Made by a program: the position numbers and the translations under genes
The notes under the pieces: generated by a model
Told to the model about the DNA's origin: nothing
The model's database searches: none
What the model saw: only the letters and a program-made list of their open reading frames with translations
Part shown: piece by piece, positions 1-7,864 of the stretch
Numbering within the stretch: the first letter of the stretch is position 1
Layout of the letters: each line of letters begins with the position of its first letter
NCBI GenBank assembly: GCA_018716485.1
Contig: DVJY01000026.1
Span: 1 to 61,756 of the forward strand
Origin: Candidatus Scybalocola faecipullorum
GTDB lineage: Bacteria; Bacillota; Clostridia; Lachnospirales; Lachnospiraceae
DNA length: 61,756 nucleotides
Direction of reading: 5' to 3'

Positions 1-665
1 TAAACAGCTTTCCATGCAGTTTGATAAAAATGGCCAGTTCATTCCCTGGGAGGAAGATAAACAGGCGATCCATGTGCTTTCTTATGATGAAAAGCCTGGG
101 ATACAAGCGACTGCCACAACGTCTCCAGATCTTCTTCCGGATGAGAATCACAGTACAATCAGCAGGGATTATGAATATAAACGCCTTGGGACAGTGTCCC
201 TGTTGGCAGGGATCGATCTGCAGACTGGAGAAGCCATCCCGCTAATCAGCGAAACTCATAACAGTAAAGACTATATTGAATTTTTGAAGGTGCTTGACAG
301 CAAATATCCCAAAGGGGACAAAATACGACTTGTACTTGATAACCTGAAAGTACACACATCTGAGGTTACAAGAAAATATCTTTCCACAGTACCCGGAAGG
401 TTTGAATTTGTATTCACACCTAAACATGGCTCATGGCTGAATATGATTGAAGGTTTTTTCAGCAAAATGACAAAGCAGATGCTTCGTGGAATACGAGTTA
501 AAACGAAAGAAGAATTAAAAGAACGCATCTACAAGTATTTTGATGAGATCAACGAGGAACCGGTAATATTTCACTGGAAATATAATCTTGATGACATAGA
601 TGTATCTGAAGAGGTTATTGTTGATACATTGTCGGCCAAAAAGTCCAGTTAATTATCGAACGATG
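1..665 (+). mobile_element. Right-hand part of an IS630-like insertion sequence
   Basis: This is the segment that holds the transposase end. The outer terminus is placed only approximately, shortly after the transposase stop. I could not identify the terminal inverted repeat because the left end lies outside the window. Confidence 0.5.
2..652 (+). CDS. IS630-family transposase, C-terminal part (5' end outside window)
   Basis: The reading frame is open to the left edge of the window, so only the catalytic part is visible. Counting from the Met codon at 14, it carries the three acidic residues expected of a DDE transposase: D25 in LSYDEKPG, D109 in LVLDNLKVH and E146 in HGSWLNMIEGFF. The last block is typical of IS630/Tc1-mariner enzymes. 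The enzyme cuts and joins the ends of its own element, usually at TA dinucleotides. The stop at 650-652 is followed in the same frame by the coiled-coil ORF, which suggests the element landed in or just before that gene. Integrity of the transposase cannot be judged because its N-terminal helix-turn-helix is not in the window. Confidence 0.9.
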   Translation, partial: KQLSMQFDKNGQFIPWEEDKQAIHVLSYDEKPGIQATATTSPDLLPDENHSTISRDYEYKRLGTVSLLAGIDLQTGEAIPLISETHNSKDYIEFLKVLDSKYPKGDKIRLVLDNLKVHTSEVTRKYLSTVPGRFEFVFTPKHGSWLNMIEGFFSKMTKQMLRGIRVKTKEELKERIYKYFDEINEEPVIFHWKYNLDDIDVSEEVIVDTLSAKKSS

Positions 666-679
666 TACTAGAGCAGCGA

Positions 680-1036
680 ATGGATGCGCTGGAACGCCGA
701 ATGGATGCGCTGGAACGTCGAATGGATGCACTGGAGCAGCGAATGGATGCGCTGGAACGCCGAATGGATGCGATGGAACGTCGAATGGATGCAATAGAAC
801 AGCGAGTAGATGCGATAGAACAGCGTCTGGATGCTGTAGAGAAACGTTTAGATGCCGTGGAGCAGCGCTTGGATGCTGTAGAGAAACGTTTAGATGCCGT
901 GGAGCAGCGCTTGGATGCTGTAGAGGAACGTCTGGATGCTGTGGAGCAGCGCTTGGATGCTGTAGAGGAACGTCTGGATGCTGTGGAGCAGCGCTTAGAT
1001 GCCGTGGAGCACCGCTTGGATGCTTCGGAACAGCGT
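680..1036 (+). repeat. 21-bp in-frame tandem repeat array (about 17 units)
   Basis: Each unit is a diverged copy of GATGCNNTGGANCNNCG-type sequence coding one heptad. Inside it, a unit pair (about 42 bp, ending GATGCCGTGGAGCAGCGC) occurs twice exactly near 836-920. A second pair containing GAGGAACGTCTGGATGCTG then occurs twice near 921-1000. The nested exact copies point to recent expansion by slippage or unequal exchange. Confidence 0.85.
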
Positions 1037-1315
1037 ACACAAGTATTGGAACAGCATTTAGAAGTGGTTGAAACCCGGATAGAAAAGGCTGAAAGCAATA
1101 TTTCTATATTAAATGAAAACATTCTCTCAATTAAAATTATACTGGAAAATGATATTTATAAAAAAATCAATATTATTGCAGAAGGATATCTGGATTTAAG
1201 CAGAAATTTAAAAGAAGCATTAAAGATTGAGGAGCAGAAAGAAAAGATGCTGCTGAGAATTACAGCCCTCGAAAGCGATGTAAAGATACTGAAAAAGAAA
1301 GTAGGCTGTTTTTGA
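680..1315 (+). CDS. Heptad-repeat coiled-coil protein, probably 5'-truncated
   Basis: The 211-residue frame opens with about 17 tandem heptads of the form MDALERR / LDAVEQR / LDAVEKR (residues 1-119). A less regular coiled coil follows to the end, with no enzyme motif, signal peptide or membrane segment. The heptad pattern puts hydrophobic residues at two positions per seven, so a long parallel coiled coil is expected. The ATG at 680 has no ribosome site in front of it. The same frame stays open back to the transposase stop at 652, so the true N-terminus was probably removed by the insertion sequence. Similar repeat proteins of unknown role occur in gut clostridia. Function is not known. Confidence 0.6.
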   Translation: MDALERRMDALERRMDALEQRMDALERRMDAMERRMDAIEQRVDAIEQRLDAVEKRLDAVEQRLDAVEKRLDAVEQRLDAVEERLDAVEQRLDAVEERLDAVEQRLDAVEHRLDASEQRTQVLEQHLEVVETRIEKAESNISILNENILSIKIILENDIYKKINIIAEGYLDLSRNLKEALKIEEQKEKMLLRITALESDVKILKKKVGCF

Positions 1316-1351
1316 TTAATAAAATAGCGCAGTGAACGTGTAAAATTTTGC

Positions 1352-1400
1352 AAAAGCCCGTCATAGATCGGATAAAAAGCGGTATACGGCGGGCTTTTGT
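1352..1400 (+). terminator. Possible terminator after the coiled-coil gene
   Basis: AAAAGCCCG at 1352-1360 pairs with CGGGCTTTT at 1390-1398 across a long loop. The T run lies partly inside the stem, so this is weaker than the other terminators here. Confidence 0.45.
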
Positions 1401-1411
1401 ATAAAAATCTA

Positions 1412-1441
1412 TTGACGAATGGACCAAATATGTGATATAGT
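1412..1441 (+). promoter_or_regulatory. Promoter of the rpmG-secE-nusG unit
   Basis: TTGACG (1412-1417), 18-bp spacer, TATAGT (1436-1441), about 80 bp before rpmG. It is the first good sigma-A-type promoter after the IS region. Confidence 0.65.
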
Positions 1442-1520
1442 TATATGCGCTATGGAAGCGGTCTTTTTTTTATGCCTAAAAATAAGACCAACAAAATAAA
1501 ACTTAACGGAGGTGGAAGTT

Positions 1521-1670
1521 GTGCGCGTTAAAATCACATTAGCATGTACGGAGTGCAAACAGCGTAATTACAACACGACAAAGGAAAAGAAAGCTCACCC
1601 GGACAGAATGGAAGTTAAGAAATACTGCAGATTCTGTAGAAAACACACCATGCACAAAGAAACGAAGTAA
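1521..1670 (+). CDS. rpmG: 50S ribosomal protein L33
   Basis: This is a 49-residue protein starting at GTG (1521) behind a strong GGAGGTG site at 1509-1515. The N-terminal [12 protein letters not shown] and the pair of CxxC motifs (TECKQ near residues 10-12 and CRFCRKHT near residues 36-40) are those of the zinc-binding form of L33. L33 sits near the E site of the large subunit. Its position directly before secE and nusG is the usual one in Firmicutes, which supports the call despite the small size. Confidence 0.93.
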   Translation: MRVKITLACTECKQRNYNTTKEKKAHPDRMEVKKYCRFCRKHTMHKETK

Positions 1671-1693
1671 TAGGTTTGTTAAGGAGTGAGAAG

Positions 1694-1897
1694 ATGGGTG
1701 ACACAGCCGCAAAGGCAAAAAAGCCGTCTAAACTTGCCGGCATTAAAGGCGAGTTTAAGAAAATAATCTGGCCTGACAAACAATCTGCTGCCAAAAAGAC
1801 AGCAGCCGTCGTCATATTATCCGTCATTCTTGGTGCGATTATTGCAGTGCTTGATCTTATCTTCGGATATGGCATTAACTTTCTTATTTCATTGTAG
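1694..1897 (+). CDS. secE: Preprotein translocase subunit SecE
   Basis: This 67-residue protein has a basic cytoplasmic N-terminus, the SecE signature stretch EFKKIIWPDK near residues 20-30, and one C-terminal membrane helix (about residues 38-62). SecE clamps SecY in the Sec translocon. I chose ATG 1694 because AAGGAG lies 7 nt before it; an upstream TTG at 1676 would put the ribosome site inside the gene. It ends 14 bp before nusG and is co-transcribed with it. Confidence 0.93.
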   Translation: MGDTAAKAKKPSKLAGIKGEFKKIIWPDKQSAAKKTAAVVILSVILGAIIAVLDLIFGYGINFLISL

Positions 1898-1911
1898 GAA
1901 AGGGAGAGACT

Positions 1912-2427
1912 ATGGCAGATATTAAATGGTATGTAGTGCATACTTATTCGGGCTATGAGAACAAAGTCAAAGCCAATATTGAGAAATCGATCCAGAATCT
2001 TCACCTTGAAGATCAGATTCTGAGCGTTGAAGTTCCTATGCAGGATGTTGTGGAAATTAAAAACGGTCAGAAAAAGACATCACAAAAGAAAATGTTTCCG
2101 GGCTATGTGCTTCTGCACATGGATATGAATGATGAAACATGGTATGTTGTCAGAAATACAAGAGGTGTCACCGGATTTGTAGGGCCGGAGTCTAAACCGG
2201 TGCCGCTGACAGACGAAGAAATGGCGCATATGGGCATCCATGAGCCTGAACTGGAAGTCGATTTTGAAGTCGGCGATGAAGTTAAAGTTATTGCCGGAGT
2301 ATGGAAAGATACGGTAGGACAGATCAGAGCAATTAATATGAGCAAATCCACAGTGACGATCGGTGTGGATATGTTTGGCCGTGAAACAGCCGTAGAGATC
2401 AGTTTCTTAGATATCAGAAAAATGTAA
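1912..2427 (+). CDS. nusG: Transcription termination/antitermination factor NusG
   Basis: The protein has 171 residues, the usual length. The N-terminal NGN domain starts with [14 protein letters not shown] and contains FPGYVLLHM (around residues 63-71). The C-terminal KOW domain has [19 protein letters not shown] (around residues 121-140). NusG binds RNA polymerase and modulates pausing, and links it to Rho or ribosomal S10. It sits between secE and rplK, the conserved order in most bacteria. Confidence 0.97.
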   Translation: MADIKWYVVHTYSGYENKVKANIEKSIQNLHLEDQILSVEVPMQDVVEIKNGQKKTSQKKMFPGYVLLHMDMNDETWYVVRNTRGVTGFVGPESKPVPLTDEEMAHMGIHEPELEVDFEVGDEVKVIAGVWKDTVGQIRAINMSKSTVTIGVDMFGRETAVEISFLDIRKM

Positions 2428-2454
2428 CAGTAAGCAGCCTGCATCGCGGCAGGC

Positions 2455-2483
2455 GGTGGGAGGGACATTCCCGCATTACCACA
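2455..2483 (+). promoter_or_regulatory. Candidate ribosomal protein L1 binding site before rplK
   Basis: The sequence GGTGGGAGGGACATTCCCGC, followed by ATTACCAC, folds as GTGG/CCAC (2456-2459 with 2479-2482). Above that is an asymmetric internal loop and a GGG/CCC stem. It resembles the L1 site in helix 76-77 of 23S rRNA (GGUGGGAG on one side, UACCACC on the other). In E. coli, L1 is known to repress the rplK-rplA mRNA through such mimicry. The assignment here is by sequence likeness only. Confidence 0.55.
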
Positions 2484-2504
2484 ATATTCAGGAGGTGCCG
2501 AAAA

Positions 2505-2930
2505 ATGGCAAAGAAAGTAACAGGATATATTAAATTACAGATTCCTGCTGGTAAGGCAACACCAGCACCACCAGTTGGCCCGGCTTTAGGACAGCATGGT
2601 GTAAATATTGTACAGTTTACAAAAGAATTTAACGCCAGAACAGCAGATCAGGCAGGTATGATCATTCCTGTTGTCATCACAGTTTACAATGACAGAAGCT
2701 TCAGCTTCATCACAAAAACTCCGCCGGCAGCAGTATTATTAAAGAAAGCCTGCAAGATCGAATCAGGTTCAGCAGTACCTAACAAAACAAAAGTTGCTAA
2801 GATTTCTAAAGCAGAAGTACAGAAAATTGCCGAGCTGAAGATGCCGGATTTAAATGCAGCATCACTTGAAGCAGCTATGAGCATGATCGCTGGTACAGCA
2901 AGAAGTATGGGTATCGTTGTAGAAGACTAA
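2505..2930 (+). CDS. rplK: 50S ribosomal protein L11
   Basis: This 141-residue protein opens with [20 protein letters not shown] and contains [11 protein letters not shown], the conserved proline-rich start of L11. The C-terminal RNA-binding domain ends with the GTARSMGI motif. L11 forms the GTPase-associated centre with 23S rRNA and the L10/L12 stalk. AGGAGGTG at 2491-2498 is the ribosome site. An L1-like site lies just upstream and another lies between this gene and rplA. Confidence 0.97.
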   Translation: MAKKVTGYIKLQIPAGKATPAPPVGPALGQHGVNIVQFTKEFNARTADQAGMIIPVVITVYNDRSFSFITKTPPAAVLLKKACKIESGSAVPNKTKVAKISKAEVQKIAELKMPDLNAASLEAAMSMIAGTARSMGIVVED

Positions 2931-2984
2931 TACAGCGCTTTGAGCCTTTTAATAGAATATATTTCAAGGCCGCCCGTCAATAAA

Positions 2985-3012
2985 GTGGGAGGGTAGCTCC
3001 CGATATGACCAC
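2985..3012 (+). promoter_or_regulatory. Second candidate L1 binding site, before rplA
   Basis: GTGGGAGGGTAGCTCCCG followed by ATATGACCAC repeats the layout of the site before rplK: GTGG (2985-2988) pairs with CCAC (3009-3012) and GGG pairs with CCC inside. The 3' arm ends 2 nt before the AGGAGGA ribosome site of rplA, so bound L1 would block initiation. This is inferred from likeness to the 23S rRNA site. Confidence 0.55.
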
Positions 3013-3028
3013 AAGGAGGATTTTTATC

Positions 3029-3721
3029 ATGAAAAAAGGTAAGAGATATGCAGAGGCTGCAAAGTTGGTAGACCGCGCAAGCCTTTATAGTGTAGCAGAT
3101 GCAGTTGCTATCGTAAAAAAATCAGCAAGTGCGAAATTTGATGAAACCGTTGAAGCACACATCCGTTTAGGCGTAGACGGACGTCATGCAGATCAGCAGG
3201 TTCGCGGTGCCGTTGTATTACCTCACGGTACAGGTAAAACAGTAAAAGTTTTAGTTTTTGCAAAAGGCGATAAAGCAGCAGAAGCTCAGGCTGCTGGTGC
3301 TGAATATGTAGGCGCAGAAGAGTTAGTGCCAAGAATTCAGAACGAAGGATGGCTTGACTTTGACGTTGTTGTTGCAACACCGGATATGATGGGTATTGTC
3401 GGACGTCTCGGACGTATCCTGGGACCAAAAGGTTTAATGCCTAACCCGAAAGCCGGCACAGTAACAATGGACGTAACCAAAGCTGTCAACGATATTAAAG
3501 CAGGTAAGATCGAATACAGACTGGACAAGACAAATATCATTCATGTACCGGTCGGAAAAGCATCATTTACAGAAGAACAGTTAGCGGACAACTTCCATAC
3601 ATTAATGGCTGCAATCATTAAGGCAAAACCGTCAGCTGCGAAAGGTCAGTATTTAAGAAGCGTGACAATGACTTCTACAATGGGACCGGGCATCAAATTA
3701 AATCCGGCACAGTTTGCGTAA
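3029..3721 (+). CDS. rplA: 50S ribosomal protein L1
   Basis: The protein has 230 residues, the usual size. It contains [13 protein letters not shown] (around residues 58-70) and [20 protein letters not shown] (around residues 123-142), the L1 signature. It ends with [17 protein letters not shown]1 forms the mobile stalk at the E site and acts as a translational repressor of its own operon in other bacteria. I start at ATG 3029, which follows AGGAGGA at 3014-3020 by 8 nt. The earlier ATG at 3005 lies inside the hairpin and would place the ribosome site in the gene. Confidence 0.97.
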   Translation: MKKGKRYAEAAKLVDRASLYSVADAVAIVKKSASAKFDETVEAHIRLGVDGRHADQQVRGAVVLPHGTGKTVKVLVFAKGDKAAEAQAAGAEYVGAEELVPRIQNEGWLDFDVVVATPDMMGIVGRLGRILGPKGLMPNPKAGTVTMDVTKAVNDIKAGKIEYRLDKTNIIHVPVGKASFTEEQLADNFHTLMAAIIKAKPSAAKGQYLRSVTMTSTMGPGIKLNPAQFA

Positions 3722-3751
3722 TTTTCGGAATTAATTATTGATGGTTTATGA

Positions 3752-3780
3752 TTGACAACCGATATATATCATGCTATAAT
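3752..3780 (+). promoter_or_regulatory. Strong promoter of rplJ-rplL
   Basis: Perfect TTGACA (3752-3757), 17-bp spacer and perfect TATAAT (3775-3780), with a TG one base upstream of the -10 (extended -10). It lies between rplA and the L10 leader, so the L10/L12 pair has its own transcript. Confidence 0.85.
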
Positions 3781-3787
3781 AGCAAAG

Positions 3788-3920
3788 CGAATGCTGCCAG
3801 AGACAGTAGGTGCCGAAAGGCATAAGGAGAAAACGCCTACCGAGGAAGATATAAGCGTACTCTTATAGAGATAACTTATAAAATCAGGACCTCTCTGGGC
3901 AAATCCGGAGAGGTTTTTTG
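3788..3920 (+). ncRNA. Ribosomal protein L10 leader with attenuator
   Basis: The leader begins with GCGAATGCTGCCAGAGACAG and has the AGTAGGTG ... GCCTACCGAGG pairing (about 3805-3845) typical of Firmicute L10 leaders, to which the L10(L12)4 complex binds. It ends in a terminator-like hairpin: ACCTCT (3889-3894) pairs with AGAGGT (3909-3914) and runs into TTTTTT. Excess L10/L12 is expected to favour this terminator. The fold was read by eye. Confidence 0.8.
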
Positions 3921-4003
3921 TTTCCTGATGTTTCATGCATCTTGGGAAGCAGACATATCATCTTGGCGGTACATCACATTATTTTTTAAGGAGGTGCACC
4001 AAA

Positions 4004-4495
4004 TTGGCAAAAGTAGAATTAAAACAGCCAGTCGTTGACGAGATTAAAGAGTTATTAGACGGCGCTCAGGCATTGGTATTAGTTGATTACCGCGGCCTGA
4101 CAGTGGAAGAAGACACAAAACTTCGTAAGGCTTTAAGAGAAGGCAATGTTACTTACAAGGTATATAAAAATACTTTAATTAAACGTGCGATTGCAGGTAC
4201 AAAATTTGAAGAAGTTGCAGATTTGCTTGAAGGTCCTACAGCTATTGCAGTCAGCAAAGAAGATGCAACTGCTCCGGCAAGAATTCTCAACACATCATCT
4301 AAAGATATGCCAAATCTTGAATTCAAGGGCGGTGTTGTTGGCGATACATTCTATGATAAGGATATGATCAAAGTTATCGCAACTATCCCATCAAGAGAAG
4401 TATTGCTTGGAAAATTGCTTGGAAGCATTCAGTCACCAATCGCAAACTTTGCTCGTGTTATTAAACAGATCGCTGAAAATCAGAGCGCTGAGTAA
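4004..4495 (+). CDS. rplJ: 50S ribosomal protein L10
   Basis: This 163-residue protein has the L10 marks LVLVDYRGLTV near residues 25-35, VYKNTLIKRA near residues 53-62, and an alpha-helical tail that binds L12 dimers. The start is TTG at 4004, because AAGGAGGTG ends 7 nt before it and MAKVELK is the normal N-terminus. The longer frame from 3935 runs back into the leader and is rejected. It is paired with rplL and preceded by its own promoter and autoregulatory leader. Confidence 0.95.
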   Translation: MAKVELKQPVVDEIKELLDGAQALVLVDYRGLTVEEDTKLRKALREGNVTYKVYKNTLIKRAIAGTKFEEVADLLEGPTAIAVSKEDATAPARILNTSSKDMPNLEFKGGVVGDTFYDKDMIKVIATIPSREVLLGKLLGSIQSPIANFARVIKQIAENQSAE

Positions 4496-4551
4496 TTATC
4501 GGTAAGCGAAGCAGACTATTAAAATTATTGAAAAATTGGAGGTAAATTGAA

Positions 4552-4926
4552 ATGGCAAAATTAACAACAGCTGAATTTATTGAAGCTATTAAAGAATTAT
4601 CCGTATTAGAATTAAACGAATTAGTAAAAGCATGCGAAGAAGAATTTGGTGTATCCGCAGCAGCAGGCGTTGTTGTTGCAGCAGCAGGTGACGCAGGCGC
4701 AGCAGCAGAAGAAAAGACAGAGTTCGATGTTGAATTAACAGAAATCGGACCAAACAAAGTTAAAGTTATCAAAGTTGTTCGTGAAATCACAGGCCTTGGC
4801 TTAAAAGAAGCTAAAGACGCTGTAGATAACGCTCCAAAGGTAATTAAAGAAGCTGTCAGCAAAGAAGAAGCTGAAGAAATCAAAGCTAAATTTGAAGCTG
4901 AAGGCGCTAAAGTTACAGTTAAATAA
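4552..4926 (+). CDS. rplL: 50S ribosomal protein L7/L12
   Basis: The protein has 124 residues: an N-terminal dimerisation helix region, an Ala-rich hinge (around residues 38-58, many GCA codons), and the C-terminal factor-binding domain with [20 protein letters not shown] and a KVTVK end. L12 dimers on L10 recruit EF-Tu and EF-G. A strong terminator follows. In most bacteria rpoB comes next; here it is about 11 kb away. Confidence 0.97.
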   Translation: MAKLTTAEFIEAIKELSVLELNELVKACEEEFGVSAAAGVVVAAAGDAGAAAEEKTEFDVELTEIGPNKVKVIKVVREITGLGLKEAKDAVDNAPKVIKEAVSKEEAEEIKAKFEAEGAKVTVK

Positions 4927-4942
4927 TTTTGGTGTATCTATG

Positions 4943-4977
4943 TCCCCCGGGAAGATTTATTTCCGGGGGATTTTTTT
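4943..4977 (+). terminator. Terminator after rplL
   Basis: TCCCCCGG (4943-4950) pairs perfectly with CCGGGGGA (4963-4970), followed by seven T. Confidence 0.92.
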
Positions 4978-5075
4978 ATATACGGATATATGATGGAAAA
5001 AGTATAAATTGTGGACGTACCAGTGGCTTTGTGATAAAATGTAATAATTAATATTTTTTAGGAGAGGTCAGGAAA

Positions 5076-6110
5076 ATGACAGACGGTAAAAGCAGAAATG
5101 TATATATAGACAACGTAAAGGCACTGCTGATCATTTTAGTTGTTGTTGGCCACTTTACGGATTTAGCTGTAGATGAATCCGAGATGATGAAGAGTTTATT
5201 TGTGTTTATCTATTCTTTTCATATGCCGCTTTTTATTTTTGTCAACGGATTATTATGTAAACATATTGTGAAAGACCGGCATCGTGTAATGGATAAGGTT
5301 GCCGTTTTTATGGCGTTGTATGTGGCACTGAAAGGGATATTATTTTTCACAAGGACAGTGATTGGCCATGAAGATATTTCATTTCATTTGTTTGAAGAAG
5401 ACGGCGTGCCATGGTATCTTTTTTCGACAGCAGTATTTTATGTGGTTACATACTTATTCAGGAATTTTAATAAAAAATGGCTGCTTGCTCTTTCGGTAGT
5501 TTTGGCGCTTCTGGTCGGATACGATCCCGATATAGGTGATAGCTTTGTCTTGTCGCGTAGCATTGTATTTTACCCGTTCTTTTTGCTGGGTTGGTGTATA
5601 GACCCTGAAAAATTAAGCCGTATGACAGAAAAGATTTATGTGAAAATAGTTTGTGCGGCCGCGGGGATTGTTTTTGCATTATTGTGTATATTCAGACTGG
5701 ATCTGATTTATCCGCTGAGGCCATTATTTACCGGGCGCAATGGGTATAAAGAACTTGAAGAATGTGAGCCTTATGGACTGCTTTTAAGACTTGTGTGCTA
5801 CTGTATCAGTTTGATCATGTGTTTTATTATACTGGGAATAACGATGCACCGGGAAATTAAAGTGTTTACTGTGATCGGCCGGCGCACATTGGCAATTTAT
5901 TTTTTCCATCGGCCGATATTATATTTGCTTACATATTCAAACGTGCTTGCTTGGCTGCAGGAAAGTGCAGGATGGACTTTGGGTAATATTCTTTGGCTTA
6001 TTATTGCAGTGCTTTTGTCATTAATGCTTTCGGCATCGATTTTCAGCAGAGTCATTCAGTTTTTTATAAATTTCAGAAAAACTCCAAAACCTGAGAAGTT
6101 ACGGCGCTGA
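5076..6110 (+). CDS. Membrane acyltransferase family 3 (OafA/fucose-acetylase-like)
   Basis: This 344-residue protein starts with SRNVYIDNVKALLIILVVVG, where the short polar start, first membrane helix and following H (GHF) match the acyltransferase-3 family. About ten hydrophobic segments follow, and the late RRTLAIYFFHRPILYLL block is also typical. Such proteins move acetyl or succinyl groups onto sugars of cell-wall polymers or exopolysaccharides. The acceptor cannot be read from the sequence. An SD-like GGAGAGG precedes ATG 5076. A second protein of the same family lies at 10534. A weak promoter (TGGACG/TAAAAT, 5012-5040) is possible. Confidence 0.82.
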   Translation: MTDGKSRNVYIDNVKALLIILVVVGHFTDLAVDESEMMKSLFVFIYSFHMPLFIFVNGLLCKHIVKDRHRVMDKVAVFMALYVALKGILFFTRTVIGHEDISFHLFEEDGVPWYLFSTAVFYVVTYLFRNFNKKWLLALSVVLALLVGYDPDIGDSFVLSRSIVFYPFFLLGWCIDPEKLSRMTEKIYVKIVCAAAGIVFALLCIFRLDLIYPLRPLFTGRNGYKELEECEPYGLLLRLVCYCISLIMCFIILGITMHREIKVFTVIGRRTLAIYFFHRPILYLLTYSNVLAWLQESAGWTLGNILWLIIAVLLSLMLSASIFSRVIQFFINFRKTPKPEKLRR

Positions 6111-6147
6111 AGCCGCAGGCCGGAGTGAGTTAGAAAGGGTTATCCTC

Positions 6148-6177
6148 TTGTCCGGCAATGGTATCGCGTGGTATAAT
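6148..6177 (+). promoter_or_regulatory. Possible promoter before the zinc-ribbon gene pair
   Basis: TTGTCC (6148-6153), 18-bp spacer, TATAAT (6172-6177). A transcript from it would start inside the hairpin cluster that follows. Confidence 0.45.
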
Positions 6178-6320
6178 GATTGCACGAAGTGCAATCCAAA
6201 GCGGCATCGCCGCTTTGTCCCTGCTTTGCAGGGATTATACCGGAAATCTCCGGCTTGTGCAGAAAATGTCGCTAGGCGCCGCTTTCTGCCCTGCGCACGG
6301 AGTATAATAATCGCACAAGG
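6170..6320 (+). other. Cluster of tight triloop hairpins in a leader (unexplained)
   Basis: Between GGTATAAT (6170-6177) and its complement ATTATACC (6234-6241) lie three back-to-back hairpins. GATTGCAC-GAA-GTGCAATC (6178-6196) comes first, then AAAGCGGC-ATC-GCCGCTTT (6198-6216), then TCCCTGC-TTT-GCAGGGA (about 6218-6234). Further pairs follow, including CCGGA/TCCGG and GCAGAAA/TTTCTGC. GTATAATGATTGCACGAAG (6171-6189) is nearly repeated as GTATAATAATCGCACAAGG (6302-6320), so the block is bounded by imperfect direct repeats. It could be a structured leader or a small palindromic repeat element. Confidence 0.6.
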
Positions 6321-6330
6321 AGGCGATAGT

Positions 6331-7851
6331 ATGTATTGCTCAAAATGTGGTCATCATTTGGAAGAAGATGCGCTTTTTTGCCCTGAATGCGGGGCGCCTG
6401 TAGCGCGCGACAGGAATTTATCTGAAGATACTCTTCCGATTATTGAGTTTTCAGACGATGATCTTGCGGAAAATATGATTGAGCCGCCGGCACATGCAGA
6501 TGAAACGTCGGATGACAGCGATTTTTCAGAAGGTTCGATATATAGGTCTGATATGGCTGATACAGCACCTTTGGAAACAGAGGCCGTCAATGATGCGTAT
6601 CAGGGACCGGTTGTTAAGAAGATTGAACGCAGACACCGCAGATCATCACAGAAGCACGAAGAAAATACGGTTGATACGGAGATGCCGGATAACAGCATCG
6701 AGCCATTGGCAGATGAACCTGAACAACAGGAAAATACTCGATTCAGTGAACGTCCGAGAATGCGGCTGGAAGAAAGATTAGCGCAGCAGGACCAAAAACA
6801 AAACGAGGACAAACATCATCATAAAATCATAGTGATTTGTACGGCTTTAATTATAACGGCGGTCGTGGCAGTGGCTGCGCTCGTTGGGTTTAGCCTTTTC
6901 AGAAATTATCGTCTCGGACAGCTGAGTGAAACATTGGATGAATACGAGCAGATACTGGAACAGTATCCGACAGATAATGCGGATTATCTCAGCTTGCTTG
7001 AGCAGGCTCAGGCGGCTGTGGAAAAGGGCGATTTTATGGCAGTATCTTCACTGAGAAGTCAGATGCGTGATGCAATATCTCAGATTGAATCATCTTCGGA
7101 AGTTCAGACAATGCTGGTGGGACTGAAAAACGAATATACAGATATATTTTCAAGATATCGTATTACAGAAGATTATCAGGAAACGTATGATACAGTCATG
7201 GCAGATCTAGATACGGCGATATCTTCGTTAGACAGCAGAGCCTACAGTGAATTGGAAAATCGGCTGGAGTCACTGCGGATTAATTTAAATACTGCAAATC
7301 AGCAGGCTGTGACTTCACTGAAAAACGAAATTACACGTATAGATGTCTCTTCTGCGTCATCGGAAGATGCACAGACACTCAAAGACTTTGAAAATCGAGT
7401 GGATGAGGCTTTGGCTGTGGATAATTATGCTTCGGCGCTGGACATTTTAGAAGAATGGAAGGCTTCAGCAGAACAAATTGCAGAAAAAATCAGCAGTCAG
7501 AATGAGTCGATCCGGGAGAGTCTTGAAGAAGAGAGTCTGAAGATGGAATCTGAAGATGCGGCTGCACAGACAGAGACGGGTCAAACAGAAACAGACGATT
7601 ATATTTTGCCGCAAAGCAGCACTGAAGTATTGACAGAAGAAGATATAGAAGGACTTTCTGCAGAGGAACTGCTTTTGGCAAGAAATGAAATTTATGCCCG
7701 GCACGGGCGAAAATTCAGTACACCGGAAATACAGGCTTATTTTGACAGCAAAAGCTGGTATAATGGCACAATATCACCGGAAGATTTTGATACTTCTGTG
7801 CTGAACAGTACGGAACGGGCAAATGTTTCATTTATAAAAAGTCATGAATAA
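6331..7851 (+). CDS. Zinc-ribbon membrane protein with C-terminal YARHG domain
   Basis: The 506-residue protein starts with a short zinc ribbon, CSKCGHHLEEDALFCPECG (two CxxC pairs, residues 3-21). A long acidic linker follows, then one membrane helix near residues 165-190 (IIVICTALIITAVVAVAAL). The extracellular stretch is helical, Glu/Gln/Ser-rich and likely coiled coil. Residues about 440-495 match the YARHG domain (LLLARNEIYARHGRKF ... WYNG), an extracellular module of unknown ligand found in Firmicute surface proteins. ATG 6331 follows AAGGAGG closely. The longer frame from 6148 would translate the hairpin cluster and is rejected. Only 13 bp separate it from the next zinc-ribbon gene. 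Biochemical function is unknown; a sensing or envelope role is a guess. Confidence 0.8.
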   Translation: MYCSKCGHHLEEDALFCPECGAPVARDRNLSEDTLPIIEFSDDDLAENMIEPPAHADETSDDSDFSEGSIYRSDMADTAPLETEAVNDAYQGPVVKKIERRHRRSSQKHEENTVDTEMPDNSIEPLADEPEQQENTRFSERPRMRLEERLAQQDQKQNEDKHHHKIIVICTALIITAVVAVAALVGFSLFRNYRLGQLSETLDEYEQILEQYPTDNADYLSLLEQAQAAVEKGDFMAVSSLRSQMRDAISQIESSSEVQTMLVGLKNEYTDIFSRYRITEDYQETYDTVMADLDTAISSLDSRAYSELENRLESLRINLNTANQQAVTSLKNEITRIDVSSASSEDAQTLKDFENRVDEALAVDNYASALDILEEWKASAEQIAEKISSQNESIRESLEEESLKMESEDAAAQTETGQTETDDYILPQSSTEVLTEEDIEGLSAEELLLARNEIYARHGRKFSTPEIQAYFDSKSWYNGTISPEDFDTSVLNSTERANVSFIKSHE

Positions 7852-7864
7852 GGAGGATTTGTTT

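Noticed and set aside
680-1036. CRISPR-like appearance of the repeat array
   Set aside because: The units are contiguous, in frame and without spacers, and code for regular heptads.
615-1122. Two long minus-strand frames across the 21-bp repeats (Arg/Ser- and His/Pro-rich)
   Set aside because: They mirror the heptad repeat on the opposite strand; low-complexity products, no ribosome sites.
6148-6330. N-terminal extension of the YARHG protein
   Set aside because: It would translate the hairpin cluster, and the AAGGAGG site sits directly before ATG 6331.
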